From Yersinia thracica (GTDB lineage Bacteria > Pseudomonadota > Gammaproteobacteria > Enterobacterales > Enterobacteriaceae), in contig NZ_CABHXX010000034.1 in NCBI RefSeq assembly GCF_902170565.1, positions 1 through 64,000 on the forward strand: DNA of 64,000 nucleotides. The letters run 5' to 3'. Of the stretch, positions 36,980 through 47,643 are shown piece by piece. The stretch's first letter is position 1, and the number at the start of each line of letters is the position of its first letter. Below the pieces are notes generated by a model, which worked only from the letters and a program-made list of their open reading frames with translations, was not told the DNA's origin and did no database searches. The position numbers were made by a program, and so were the translations under genes.

Positions 36980-38059
36980 ATGCAAACACTTTCATCCATT
37001 CTGCGCACGATTGGGCCGTTGGATAGTAGGGCGATGAGTCGAGCAAAAGCGCGGCTAGATAGCCTGCTCAAGCCCTGCGGCAGCTTAGGCCGTTTGGAAC
37101 AGTTGGCTATCCAATTGGCAGGAATGCGCGGTTTATACGGCCATCAAGTCGATCGCAAGCAAATCATTGTCATGGCGGCCGACCACGGCGTTTTCGCTGA
37201 GGGGGTGGCTATCTCACCGCGGGCCGTGACGATGATTCAGGCACTGAATATGGTGAAAGGCGTGACCGGTGTTTGCGTGTTGGCGACTAACGCGGGTGCG
37301 GAAGTGAAGATAGTGGATGTGGGAATCGACAGCGATACACTTCCCGGCGTGATAGATATGAAAGTCGCGCGTGGCAGTGGCAATATTGCACGTGAGGCGG
37401 CCATGACTCGCCAGCAGGCCGAAGAGTTACTGGTTGCCAGCGCCACATTAGCATTGCAGCAGGCGGCGGATGGCGTGAAAGTGTTTGGCGTCGGTGAGTT
37501 GGGTATCGCGAATACCACCCCGGCGGCGGCGATGGTGAGTGTGTTTACTGACAGCGACCCTCAATCAGTGGTAGGCATCGGCGCGAACTTCCCCGGCGAG
37601 CAATTACATCACAAAATCGCCGTAGTGCGGCGCGCGATTGAAACCAATCAACCGGATGGCAGTGATGGCATTGATGTGTTGGCAAAAGTCGGTGGTTTTG
37701 ATTTGGTGGGGATGACCGGCGTCATGCTAGGCGCGGCGGCGGCGGGCTTGCCGGTGGTGTTGGATGGTTTTCTCTCTTACGCTTCCGCATTGGCAGCTTG
37801 CCGTATCGAACCCAAAGTGCGTGATTACCTGATTCCGTCTCATTTGTCGGCCGAAAAAGGCGCAGTTATTGCACTAAATCATTTGCAATTGGAACCTTAT
37901 TTGCAAATGGACATGCGATTAGGTGAGGGTAGCGGCGCGGCGCTTGCTATGCATTTAGTGGATGCGGCCTGTGCGATGTATAACAATATGGGGTCATTGG
38001 CGGAGAGTAATATAGAGCTGCCCGCATCCCCTTCGACCTTGAAATTACAGGGGTGTTAG
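36980..38059 (+). CDS. cobT: Nicotinate-nucleotide-dimethylbenzimidazole phosphoribosyltransferase
   Basis: Activates dimethylbenzimidazole to alpha-ribazole phosphate. The 359-residue protein has A-A-D-H-G-V near residue 72, [12 protein letters not shown] near residue 172 and D-G-F-L-S near residue 260, all typical of CobT. The frame is open from 36875 inside cobC, but the ATG at 36980 matches the family length and follows GAGG at 36968-36971. It is the last gene of the cluster; a truncated ERIC begins at its stop codon. Confidence 0.95.
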   Translation: MQTLSSILRTIGPLDSRAMSRAKARLDSLLKPCGSLGRLEQLAIQLAGMRGLYGHQVDRKQIIVMAADHGVFAEGVAISPRAVTMIQALNMVKGVTGVCVLATNAGAEVKIVDVGIDSDTLPGVIDMKVARGSGNIAREAAMTRQQAEELLVASATLALQQAADGVKVFGVGELGIANTTPAAAMVSVFTDSDPQSVVGIGANFPGEQLHHKIAVVRRAIETNQPDGSDGIDVLAKVGGFDLVGMTGVMLGAAAAGLPVVLDGFLSYASALAACRIEPKVRDYLIPSHLSAEKGAVIALNHLQLEPYLQMDMRLGEGSGAALAMHLVDAACAMYNNMGSLAESNIELPASPSTLKLQGC

Positions 38060-38150
38060 CTGCGTTCACTTACCCGAATCACTGACTTGAGTAAGCTCAT
38101 CGGGGTTTATTCTCTTGCCGCTTACCTGAAATTCCAATGGCTTTGAATCG
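38056..38150. repeat. ERIC element truncated at the left, abutting cobT
   Basis: Starts at the cobT stop with the ERIC core (CACTTACCCGAATCACTGAC...GTAAGCTCATCGGGG) and ends near ATTCCAATGGCTTTGAATC. The left end present in the copy at 16543-16667 is missing. Confidence 0.7.
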
Positions 38151-38241
38151 TTTAGGAGGTTTTTTAGTCATTGGATGATCAGATAATGTTATTATCAAAA
38201 ACATAATGCAGGTTAAGCAGTAAAATAATTGGATATAATGC

Positions 38242-39135
38242 ATGCAGAAGCTTCTTTTTTCCGGCCGTATCAATTTGAAAATGATTCGCTATTTTTTAGC
38301 CGTTTCAGAAGAATTACACTTCGGAAAAGCCGCTGAACGCCTACATATCTCTCAGCCACCACTCAGCTTACAAATTAAAGAGCTAGAAGATGCCCTAGGG
38401 TTCCCGTTATTTATACGGGATAGCCGCAATGTCGTATTAACCCTTGCTGGCGAAATGATGCAGGCTGAAATGAAAGAAGTTTTCGAGAATATTGAAAATT
38501 CATTAAGCCGTGTCTCTTATATTGCCCGCCATGAACAAAGCCACCTTAATATCGGTATCATTGGTTCAGCACTTTGGCATCAGCTATTAGAGAAGTTTAA
38601 GAGTTTTAATACACTTAATCCAAGTACCACCTGGTCTTTGCATGAATTCCCTCCGAGCAAGCAGTATGAAGCATTATTAAATAAGAAACTTGATATCGGA
38701 TTCTGGCGCTGTGCTGATTTAGAACAGAATCCTGCGCTAGTTTATCAGCGGGTCGAAAAGCAACGCGTAGCCGTGGCGGTATCTCATGAGAGTGAACTGG
38801 CTGAGAGTGAAATACTCTCTCTAAAAGACTTATCGGGTCAGAACTTAATCTTTCTCACCTTTACTCACTCCGGTTACTCAAAAAATATATATAATAGCTG
38901 CCTTAGCGCTGGCTGTAAGCCGCGGACTATTTACCAATTTGATGAGCCACAAACCCAATTGGCTTTTGTAAACAGCAATCTGGGTATCGCCTTAGTTCCT
39001 GAAAGCATGCAGGAAATCCCTTGGCCAAATATTAAATTTATCCCACTGAAAGAAAATCTCTCTGCCGATCTGTTCGCTGTTTATCATCCTGGCACGATGA
39101 CTCAGGCATTAGAGCGGCTGCTTGAATTATTTTAA
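38242..39135 (+). CDS. xapR: LysR-family transcriptional regulator, XapR-like
   Basis: A 297-residue LysR protein with an N-terminal winged helix (R-Y-F-L-A-V-S-E-E-L-H-F-G-K-A-A, then S-Q-P-P-L-S near residue 40) and a C-terminal effector domain. Its helix region and the later P-Q-T-Q-L-A-F-V and P-W-P-N-I-K-F segments resemble E. coli XapR, the xanthosine-responsive activator of xapAB. The xapA and xapB genes lie 1.1 kb downstream, with a divergent transporter gene between. Assignment as XapR is by similarity and context. Confidence 0.65.
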   Translation: MQKLLFSGRINLKMIRYFLAVSEELHFGKAAERLHISQPPLSLQIKELEDALGFPLFIRDSRNVVLTLAGEMMQAEMKEVFENIENSLSRVSYIARHEQSHLNIGIIGSALWHQLLEKFKSFNTLNPSTTWSLHEFPPSKQYEALLNKKLDIGFWRCADLEQNPALVYQRVEKQRVAVAVSHESELAESEILSLKDLSGQNLIFLTFTHSGYSKNIYNSCLSAGCKPRTIYQFDEPQTQLAFVNSNLGIALVPESMQEIPWPNIKFIPLKENLSADLFAVYHPGTMTQALERLLELF

Positions 39136-39153
39136 CGGTGGGCTGAGTTAATA

Positions 39154-40035
39154 TCACTTAGCCTTGACCAAAATAGTCATCGCGATAATGACTAAAACGG
39201 TTCCAGCGGCGATCTCCTGCCAATTTATTATTTGTCCTAATATCGCATTTGTCGCAATAACCGACAGCGGAATCAGGTACACATAACCGGAGACTTTGGC
39301 TGGCGACAGCACAATACAGGCTTTTTGAAATAAAAAGAAACTTAATGCGGTAGCAAAAGTGGCAAGGTAAAAAACACCACTCCAGGTTATTACGCTGATA
39401 TTGCGCCATTCAATCTTAGGAAGTTGATCGGCCACGATCGCCGTCAATAATAACGTGGCACACATTAAACTCCAGCCAGTTAAAACCAGTGCGGGTTCAC
39501 CACGATGTAACTTTTTCACTACGATAGGATTCAGTGCCATGCCCAGGCAACCAAATAGAAATAGATAATCAGATGGCATTAATGACAATTGCAATAACTG
39601 GGACAAATCGCCTTTAAAAATGATGAGTAATGCCCCCAAAATACCCATTAATAAAGCTGTAAATACTGACCATGTGGATCTCGCCTTCAGTAACACCATG
39701 CTCATTATCATGCTCATTAAAGGCACCGTGGTGTATAACGCACTTGAATTTAATGCACTGGTGGTCTGAAGTGAAAATATCATACAAGCAAAATAGAGCA
39801 GCGGTGGCAGGCTAATAAGAGTATAGCGGCCAAAGTCGCGATAGTTAGGTCGCTGCAGTAAACCCTGGCTTACCAACAAGACAATAAAAAGCAGGCTGGC
39901 AATGGCATATCTCAGCCAGGTGATAACCATGGGCGGTAATGCATTACTGATGGTTGCGCTGGCAATAAAGGAACCGCCAAGTAGTGCGGTAAATCCCAGC
40001 ATTTGTAAATGTGCTTTAAGTATTCTGGTTGTCAT
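39154..40035 (-). CDS. DMT-family (EamA) transporter
   Basis: An inner-membrane protein of about 293 residues with ten hydrophobic segments in two EamA halves. No substrate can be read from sequence; metabolite or amino-acid export is common in the family. The frame is open to 40086, but the ATG at 40035 is preferred because AGGG lies six bases upstream. It is transcribed opposite to xapA, and the gap between them should hold both promoters. Confidence 0.85.
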   Translation of the reverse strand: MTTRILKAHLQMLGFTALLGGSFIASATISNALPPMVITWLRYAIASLLFIVLLVSQGLLQRPNYRDFGRYTLISLPPLLYFACMIFSLQTTSALNSSALYTTVPLMSMIMSMVLLKARSTWSVFTALLMGILGALLIIFKGDLSQLLQLSLMPSDYLFLFGCLGMALNPIVVKKLHRGEPALVLTGWSLMCATLLLTAIVADQLPKIEWRNISVITWSGVFYLATFATALSFFLFQKACIVLSPAKVSGYVYLIPLSVIATNAILGQIINWQEIAAGTVLVIIAMTILVKAK

Positions 40036-40239
40036 GTCCATCCCTATTACCATCTTGTGATCGACGATAATTACGTGGAAACACACACTGAACCATTACC
40101 TTTTAAGTATCGATAAGCCGGATTTTAGTATTGGTTGCGTCATAACCCACTACGCTAGATTACCTATATCTCTACAATATTTATTATTTAACACGCTTAT
40201 TTGATAGACATTAAATTAAAATAATTAAGGGTTATTATT

Positions 40240-41097
40240 ATGACAACAGTAAATTCAAATATTGATGCTGATTTCAGTGAATTACCATTTCGAGCTGTCG
40301 ATGTTATTCAGAAATTAAAACCCGGGTTTAAGCCCAAAATCGCATTTATTTTAGGCTCAGGGCTAGGTGATTTAGTCGCCCAAATTAGCAATGAAACCAC
40401 CATTAGCTACGCTGATATTCCCGGTTTCCCAGTAAGCTCAGTTCACGGCCATGCCGGTGAATTAGTTTTAGGCACCCTGTTTGGTGTTCCTGTGATGTGC
40501 ATGAAAGGCCGTGGCCATTTTTACGAAGGTAAAGGCATGAGTATCATGACCAATCCGGTGCGGACATTTAAACTCATGGGTTGCGAATTCCTCTTCTGTA
40601 CTAATGCTGCCGGTTCATTACGGCCAGAAGTATTACCAGGTTCAGTGGTGATGCTGAAAGATCATATTAATACCATGCCGGGCACGCCGCTGGTTGGGCC
40701 TAATGACGATCGTTTTGGTCCACGTTTCTTTAGTCTGGCGAATGCCTATGATAAAGATTTGCGCGCCGATATGGCTAATATCGCCCAACAACTTGATATT
40801 CCTCTGACCGAGGGGGTATTTGTCTCTTATCCTGGCCCTTGTTTTGAAACGCCAGCTGAAATTCGCATGATGCAAATTATTGGCGGTGACGTAGTGGGCA
40901 TGTCTGTGGTGCCAGAGGTTTTGTCTGCCGCACACTGTGGTTTGAAAGTGATTGCATTGACCGCGATTACTAACTTGGCTGAAGGCCTTTCTGATGTGGT
41001 TCTGTCTCATGAACAAACCTTAAAATGTGCAAAATTAGCATCAGTTAACTTCACCAAACTGATTGAAGCTTTCTTGAAAAGCAAAGCACAAAGCTAA
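40240..41097 (+). CDS. xapA: Xanthosine phosphorylase (purine nucleoside phosphorylase II)
   Basis: Cleaves xanthosine, inosine and guanosine with phosphate. The 285-residue protein has G-S-G-L-G-D-L near residue 38, V-H-G-H-A-G near residue 69, K-G-R-G-H-F-Y-E-G near residue 90, and the base-binding Y-P-G-P-C-F-E-T-P-A-E-I-R near residue 205. It follows E. coli XapA closely, with a 6-8 residue N-terminal extension. Downstream xapB supports the assignment. Confidence 0.9.
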   Translation: MTTVNSNIDADFSELPFRAVDVIQKLKPGFKPKIAFILGSGLGDLVAQISNETTISYADIPGFPVSSVHGHAGELVLGTLFGVPVMCMKGRGHFYEGKGMSIMTNPVRTFKLMGCEFLFCTNAAGSLRPEVLPGSVVMLKDHINTMPGTPLVGPNDDRFGPRFFSLANAYDKDLRADMANIAQQLDIPLTEGVFVSYPGPCFETPAEIRMMQIIGGDVVGMSVVPEVLSAAHCGLKVIALTAITNLAEGLSDVVLSHEQTLKCAKLASVNFTKLIEAFLKSKAQS

Positions 41098-41247
41098 TCG
41101 ACAAAATCTAACTCTTTCGTATTTGGTGTTGTCGCCTATAACCGCGTAACTCCAAGTACGAAAGGATATCTCTGAAGAGGGAAGTCCCCTACAAACTCAA
41201 TAAGCAAAAATAACTCCCTCGACACGTTAGTATCACGGAGAATAAAA

Positions 41248-42504
41248 ATGATAATAAAAAAACGGCTTAAAGTTATGTTCTTTTTGCAGTTTTTCATCTG
41301 GGGAGCCTGGTTAGTGACACTGGGCGCTTACATGATGAATACGCTGAATTTTACCGGTGCACAAGTCGGTTTGGTCTATGGGGCCAAGGGAATTGCCTGT
41401 ATTTTAATGCCGAGTATTATTGGTATCATTGCTGACCGTTGGATAAAAGCCAATATTCTCTATGCTTGTTGCCATCTATTGGGGGCAATTGCACTGCTGA
41501 TCGCGGCAAATATCACAGACCCTAATTTTATGTTCTTTGTTATGCTGTTCAATGCGATGGTTTATATGCCGACGATTGCATTAGCTAATACTATTTCTTA
41601 TATTTGTTTAGAAAAGGCGGGGTTGGATACAATTAAGGATTTCCCGCCAGTGCGCGTTTTTGGCACCATTGGTTTTATTTTTGCCATGTGGGCGATCAGT
41701 TTGTCCGGGTTTGAATTAAGTAATATTCAGCTTTATATTGCTTCAGGTGCTGCATTGATATTAGCAATGTACGCTCTTTCGTTACCCAGCTGTCCAACCT
41801 CTAATATTAAAAAAGACCGCACGTGGGTTAATATTTTAGGGCTTGATGCTTTCGTATTATTTAAACAGAAGAAGATGGCCATTTTCTTCCTGTTTGCCAT
41901 GTTGTTGGGTGCCTCATTACAAATTAGCCATACTTTCAGTAGTCCATTCCTGCATGATTTTGCAAAAAATCCGATTTATCACGACAGTCTGGTGGTTCAA
42001 TATCCGTCAATTTTATTATCGATGGCACAAATCGCCGAAGTATTTTTCATTCTCACCATTCCGTTCTTCTTATCTCGCTTTGGTATTAAGCGCGTGATGA
42101 TGATCAGTATGATTGCCTGGACTCTACGTTTCACCTTGTTTGCCTATGGTGACCCGTCTGCCACTGGCATCATTTTATTACTGTTATCCATGGTGGTATA
42201 TGGTTGTGCCTTTGACTTCTTTAATATTTCTGGTGCAATTTATGTCGAGAAAGAAGTCGATCGTAATATCAGAGGCAGTGCACAAGGTTTATTTATGACG
42301 ATGGTCAATGGCGTCGGGGCTTATGTCGGCGCGATAGCCAGTGGACACGTGGTTGATTACTTTACCGCCAATGGTGTAAAGGATTGGAATAGTATTTGGT
42401 TATCTTTTGCCGCGTATACTGTTGTTCTGGTGATTATTTTTGTTTTTGCTTTCCAATATAAGCATGACCCGGTTGAATTTAAGGATCGGAAGTTATCACA
42501 TTGA
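41248..42504 (+). CDS. xapB: Xanthosine permease, nucleoside:H+ symporter family
   Basis: A 418-residue protein with twelve predicted membrane segments. The N-terminal F-L-Q-F-F-I-W-G-A-W-L-V-T-L-G-A-Y and the R-V-F-G-T-I-G-F-I motif near residue 134 are typical of the NupG/XapB family. Its place after xapA supports xanthosine uptake. The ATG follows an ACGGAG ribosome-binding site. Confidence 0.88.
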   Translation: MIIKKRLKVMFFLQFFIWGAWLVTLGAYMMNTLNFTGAQVGLVYGAKGIACILMPSIIGIIADRWIKANILYACCHLLGAIALLIAANITDPNFMFFVMLFNAMVYMPTIALANTISYICLEKAGLDTIKDFPPVRVFGTIGFIFAMWAISLSGFELSNIQLYIASGAALILAMYALSLPSCPTSNIKKDRTWVNILGLDAFVLFKQKKMAIFFLFAMLLGASLQISHTFSSPFLHDFAKNPIYHDSLVVQYPSILLSMAQIAEVFFILTIPFFLSRFGIKRVMMISMIAWTLRFTLFAYGDPSATGIILLLLSMVVYGCAFDFFNISGAIYVEKEVDRNIRGSAQGLFMTMVNGVGAYVGAIASGHVVDYFTANGVKDWNSIWLSFAAYTVVLVIIFVFAFQYKHDPVEFKDRKLSH

Positions 42505-42556
42505 TTATATTGCTTATTGTGATTTGAAGTGGCGTTCTAAAGCGCAACGCTACCGC

Positions 42557-42589
42557 AAAAAAACCGGATCACTTAAAACTGATCCGGTT
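42557..42589 (-). terminator. Terminator of argG
   Basis: Ten-base stem (42562-42571 with 42580-42589) followed on the minus strand by a U-run complementary to the As at 42557-42563. It lies just after the argG stop and opposite the end of xapB. Confidence 0.88.
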
Positions 42590-42607
42590 GGTATTTAAAA
42601 AGAAGAG

Positions 42608-43975
<1,368 letters not shown>

Positions 43976-44181
43976 TTAAATCCTGTATAAATTAGGTCTG
44001 TCTGGCAAAGGTTTCAATGCCTACATTGATATCGCAAAACTAGGGGTAGAGTCAAAGGGATTTTGCATATTTATGTGTGTTTTATTGCATAACTATTTCA
44101 TTTGTGATTTTGTGAAATGATGTTTCATTTAAATTAATTTACTGTTCTGTTATAATGTGTGTATCGACTTTTAGCGAGTAT

Positions 44182-44204
44182 ATACCCTAAATAATTCGAG
44201 TATA
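44182..44204. repeat. ERIC end fragment upstream of yeeO
   Basis: The sequence TATACCCTAAATAATTCGAG is the right-hand end of a Yersinia-type ERIC in reverse. It stops abruptly before the yeeO start region, so only this end remains. Confidence 0.55.
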
Positions 44205-44209
44205 TTAAG

Positions 44210-45607
44210 TTGAAAATCTTTTGCGAAAATGCATGGTATAAAAAGCGGAAATCCTATCGAGTGCTGTTTTGGCGAGAGATAACGCCGCTGGCGATCCCGC
44301 TGTTTATTGAAGGTCTGTGTGTGTTGCTGATGGGGGTGTTTAGCACTCTGTTAGTCAGTTGGTTGGGTAAAGAAGCCATGGCCGCAGTCGGGTTAGCCGA
44401 CAGCTTCAATATGCTCATCGCCGCTTTTTTTGCCTCTGTGGCGCTCGGTACGTCGGTGGTGGTGTCATTCAGTTTGGGGCAACGTAAGCGCAAACAGGCA
44501 CAAACCGCAGCGCGCGAATCTATCTCTCTGCTGGTCTTAATCTCGCTATTATTGGTGCTGTTGGTACATTTTGCCGGAGACGCCATTATCAATCTAATGG
44601 CCAGCCAGGCTGATCCTGAAGTCAAAACGATGGCGTTGACCTATCTGCATCTGACGGTATGGAATTACCCGGCAATGGCGATAACTTTGGTGGGATGCGG
44701 TGCATTGCGCGGTGCCGGTAATACCCGGTTGCCGATGTTTATCAATATCGCCATGAATATTCTCAATATTGCTATCAGTAGCGTGCTGATTTATGGCGTG
44801 GGGCGTTGGCCGGGGCTGGGCTTTGTTGGGGCGGGTATCGGCATCACGCTTTCCCGTTACTTAGGCGCTTTGGTAGTGGTGTTAGTGCTGATTTTCGGGG
44901 CGAATAATACTCTGCGAATCCCCTTTAAAGCCTATTTTATGCCCTTTACCTCGGCCATTATGTTTGAGGTTTTAAGTATTGGTATTCCTGCCAGTGTTGA
45001 GTCGGTGATGTTTAACATTGGAAAACTAATTACACAGCGTTTTGTCGCCGGAATGGGCACCGAAGTGATAGCGGGTAACTTTATCGCGTTTTCCATCGTC
45101 GGGATGATCAACTTACCGGGCAATGCACTGGGATATACCTCGACGATTATTATCGGCACTCGCTTGGGGAAAGGGCAGATTTTGCAGCCTATCCGTCAAC
45201 TCAAACATATCTTTTGGTTATCGACTCTTGGGGTGTGTTTTATTGCTCTGCTGTCGATCCCCAGTGCCGGATTTCTGGCGGCGTTGTATACCCATGAACC
45301 GGGGGTTATCGCGGTCGTTAAGCACCTCATTTGGATTAATGCGCTATTTATGCCGATTTGGGCGGCGGCTTGGGTATTGCCCTCCGGGCTGAAAGGTGCG
45401 AAAGATGCCAGTTACACCATGTGGGTGGCGCTCGCCGGAATGTGGGGATGCCGCATTATTGCCGGTTATATTCTAGGTGTGACATTAGGGTTTGGTGTTA
45501 CCGGCGTCTGGATGGGGATGTTCCTTGATTGGATAGTGCGCGGTGTGTTGTTTTATCGCCGCATGTCCACTGGCCGCTGGTTATGGCGCTATCGGCCAGC
45601 AGCTTGA
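44210..45607 (+). CDS. yeeO: MATE-family efflux transporter YeeO
   Basis: A 465-residue multidrug/toxin extrusion protein with twelve membrane segments, matching E. coli YeeO from K-R-K-S-Y-R-V-L-F-W-R-E-I-T-P-L onward. E. coli YeeO exports flavins and some dipeptides. The start is uncertain: the frame opens with TTG at 44210, no good ribosome-binding site is visible, and an ERIC end fragment lies just upstream. E. coli YeeO has a longer N-terminus, so the upstream region may have been rearranged here. A later in-frame GTG near 44261 would remove little of the transporter. Confidence 0.87.
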   Translation: MKIFCENAWYKKRKSYRVLFWREITPLAIPLFIEGLCVLLMGVFSTLLVSWLGKEAMAAVGLADSFNMLIAAFFASVALGTSVVVSFSLGQRKRKQAQTAARESISLLVLISLLLVLLVHFAGDAIINLMASQADPEVKTMALTYLHLTVWNYPAMAITLVGCGALRGAGNTRLPMFINIAMNILNIAISSVLIYGVGRWPGLGFVGAGIGITLSRYLGALVVVLVLIFGANNTLRIPFKAYFMPFTSAIMFEVLSIGIPASVESVMFNIGKLITQRFVAGMGTEVIAGNFIAFSIVGMINLPGNALGYTSTIIIGTRLGKGQILQPIRQLKHIFWLSTLGVCFIALLSIPSAGFLAALYTHEPGVIAVVKHLIWINALFMPIWAAAWVLPSGLKGAKDASYTMWVALAGMWGCRIIAGYILGVTLGFGVTGVWMGMFLDWIVRGVLFYRRMSTGRWLWRYRPAA

Positions 45608-45996
45608 GAGCAGGAACTAACCTGACGCTGGCTGATATCATCCGGTATTGGGGCCTCTATTTCGATACAAACCATTATCAGCACCTACATTTCCCTTCGC
45701 ACTAAAATTCAAGATATCAATAATTTGAACCTCATCACGAAAACAATAAAACAAAATAAAACAACAAAATACCAATTTGTGGTTTTAAATATCCAATTAT
45801 CTTAATTTTAAAGAATATTAATTTAACTTTATGAATATATGCTTTTATTCGTGGAATTAATCGCTATTCAAGTAACGGGGCTAATCAGTGATTTTATGTT
45901 GTTTAATGTTGCTTTGATCTGCTGTTTCTGTGATTGTGAATTGCAGTTAAAAACATAATAACACTTTCTAACATTTCTTATCTTTTGAGGCCCGAC
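45608..45996. other. AT-rich intergenic region before the EIIC-like gene
   Basis: 389 bp with no gene seen. It is strongly A+T-rich and should contain the promoter and operator for the downstream locus. A TGTGATTGTGAATTGCA stretch near 45930-45950 is a weak half-match to a CRP site. Confidence 0.4.
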
Positions 45997-47601
45997 ATGA
46001 AAAATGTAGCAATACTCGGAAGCAGCGGGGGAAATCTGTTCAATCTCGGTGGTGCATACCCCGAAAGACTTCTACAAGAAATCTATACTCAACTTCACTC
46101 TGCGGGGTTAGGTGTCAGTGCGGTGCAATTTATTGCAGCGGAAGAATCAATGGATGTGGCAAAACCGACCACCGCCGCCGCTGTGTATTCAATCACCGCA
46201 GAGGAGAGCGATAAACCCCGGATTAGCTTTCAGGGGAAATTGTCAGAGGTAAATGACGCGGTAAAATCCTCGGATGCAGCTATTGCGGCCCAAATCCGAG
46301 CCGGTGATATCGACGGCATCATCATTATGAGTGCTGACCCTGATCGCAGTAATAAAGAAGCTATTCTGGCGGCGATAGAAAAGAAAACCCCCATTGTGGG
46401 CACTGGCGGCACCTCAATGGCGATTATCACTTCCAAAGGCGCTAATGTGATTGCCACCTCCGGCACCACTGGCACCAATAGCCGGACCCGGGCTATCTCT
46501 TTTACTGCCTCTTTGTGCAAACACTGGCAGATAAAATATACCCCAGTATTGGGCAGCGCCGATGCCAATATGCCGGGTAGCGACAAGAGTCTGTTAAAAA
46601 GAATCAATATTCGCAGCATTATGATCCCGGCTTTACCCGGTTTTATCGCCATGGCCATTGTGTTGGCGCTCAGCCATATCCCTGGGCTGCAATCACTGAA
46701 TGCTATCTTTGAATTGTTGCTCAAAGGGTTGCCGGTGATTGTCGCGGTTATTGCGGCCAAACAGGTTTCCGAGCTAGATGAAGTGTCGATTGTGGCCGGT
46801 GTGGTTGCCGGTGTGCTGTCAGTTGAAGGCGGGTTAATTGGCGGTATTTTGGGCGGGATCGGCGCGGGTATTATGGTGCGCTATCTGTTCGGATTGTGTC
46901 TGAAATGGTCATTCCCAATGACCACTATCAACATCGTGGCGGGCGGTTTGTCCGGTTTATTCTCCGGTTTGGTGATGTATTACCTGCTCAGTCCACTGGC
47001 TTTAGCCGCAGGTGACTATATTAAATTGGCCATTGAAGCCACTCTGGCTTTCAGCCCAATTTTAGCGGGATTACTGGCAGGTTTGGTTATTTGGCCGGCG
47101 ATTCTGGGTGGGGTTTATCACGCCGTAATATTGCCACTGGTCTTGCTGGAAATGGAAAAATCCGGTGTCAGTTTCCTTGGGGCCGTGGATATGGTCGGGC
47201 TGGTGATGGTGGCGGCCGGTATTAATCTGGCAAACGTCATTGCACCACGAGAAAAAAGTGAAGCTGCCGTTGCCGCGCCAGGATTATTAATTAACATGGG
47301 CTTCGGGACGTTCGTCGAATCAGCTTATCCGTTTATGTTCTCTAATAAAGTCGTCTTCGCTGGCGCGATATTCTCAGCCGGTGTCGGCGGAATGTTACTG
47401 GGATTATTAAATATTAAAGGTGTGGCTTATGTCCCTGCTTTCGCCTCACCATTCTTATCCAATAACGCGTTTTATATGGCGATAGTTATGGCGGTAACAC
47501 TGGTGTTGACCTGTGTTATCACTCTGTTAGCCAACAAATTTGTAGCAATTAAAAAGGCAGTACCCGAATCACCAACACCAGGGATTTCGGCTAAAAGTTA
47601 A
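45997..47601 (+). CDS. PTS EIIC-like membrane protein with a novel N-terminal domain
   Basis: A 534-residue protein in two parts. Residues 1 to about 200 form a soluble alpha/beta domain with the glycine loop G-S-S-G-G-N at 8-13 and a Ser/Thr/Gly-rich stretch G-T-G-G-T-S ... S-G-T-T-G-T-N-S-R-T-R at 135-165. Residues from about 207 form ten or so membrane segments resembling a PTS EIIC: G-V-Y-H-A-V-I-L-P near 374 and a F-V-E-S-A-Y-P-F motif near 440 resemble the conserved EIIC H and G-I-T-E-x-A-I-P-F positions. There is no EIIB-type phosphocysteine motif and no EIIA gene in the locus. ATG 45997 follows TGAGG. The substrate is unknown. Confidence 0.7.
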   Translation: MKNVAILGSSGGNLFNLGGAYPERLLQEIYTQLHSAGLGVSAVQFIAAEESMDVAKPTTAAAVYSITAEESDKPRISFQGKLSEVNDAVKSSDAAIAAQIRAGDIDGIIIMSADPDRSNKEAILAAIEKKTPIVGTGGTSMAIITSKGANVIATSGTTGTNSRTRAISFTASLCKHWQIKYTPVLGSADANMPGSDKSLLKRINIRSIMIPALPGFIAMAIVLALSHIPGLQSLNAIFELLLKGLPVIVAVIAAKQVSELDEVSIVAGVVAGVLSVEGGLIGGILGGIGAGIMVRYLFGLCLKWSFPMTTINIVAGGLSGLFSGLVMYYLLSPLALAAGDYIKLAIEATLAFSPILAGLLAGLVIWPAILGGVYHAVILPLVLLEMEKSGVSFLGAVDMVGLVMVAAGINLANVIAPREKSEAAVAAPGLLINMGFGTFVESAYPFMFSNKVVFAGAIFSAGVGGMLLGLLNIKGVAYVPAFASPFLSNNAFYMAIVMAVTLVLTCVITLLANKFVAIKKAVPESPTPGISAKS

Positions 47602-47643
47602 CAATTAAAAAAGCAGTTTTATATAAATCAAGTAGAGGTAAAT

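Noticed and set aside
45930..45950. Possible CRP site upstream of the EIIC-like gene
   Set aside because: Only one half-site is a good match to TGTGA-N6-TCACA; listed only as a weak hint.
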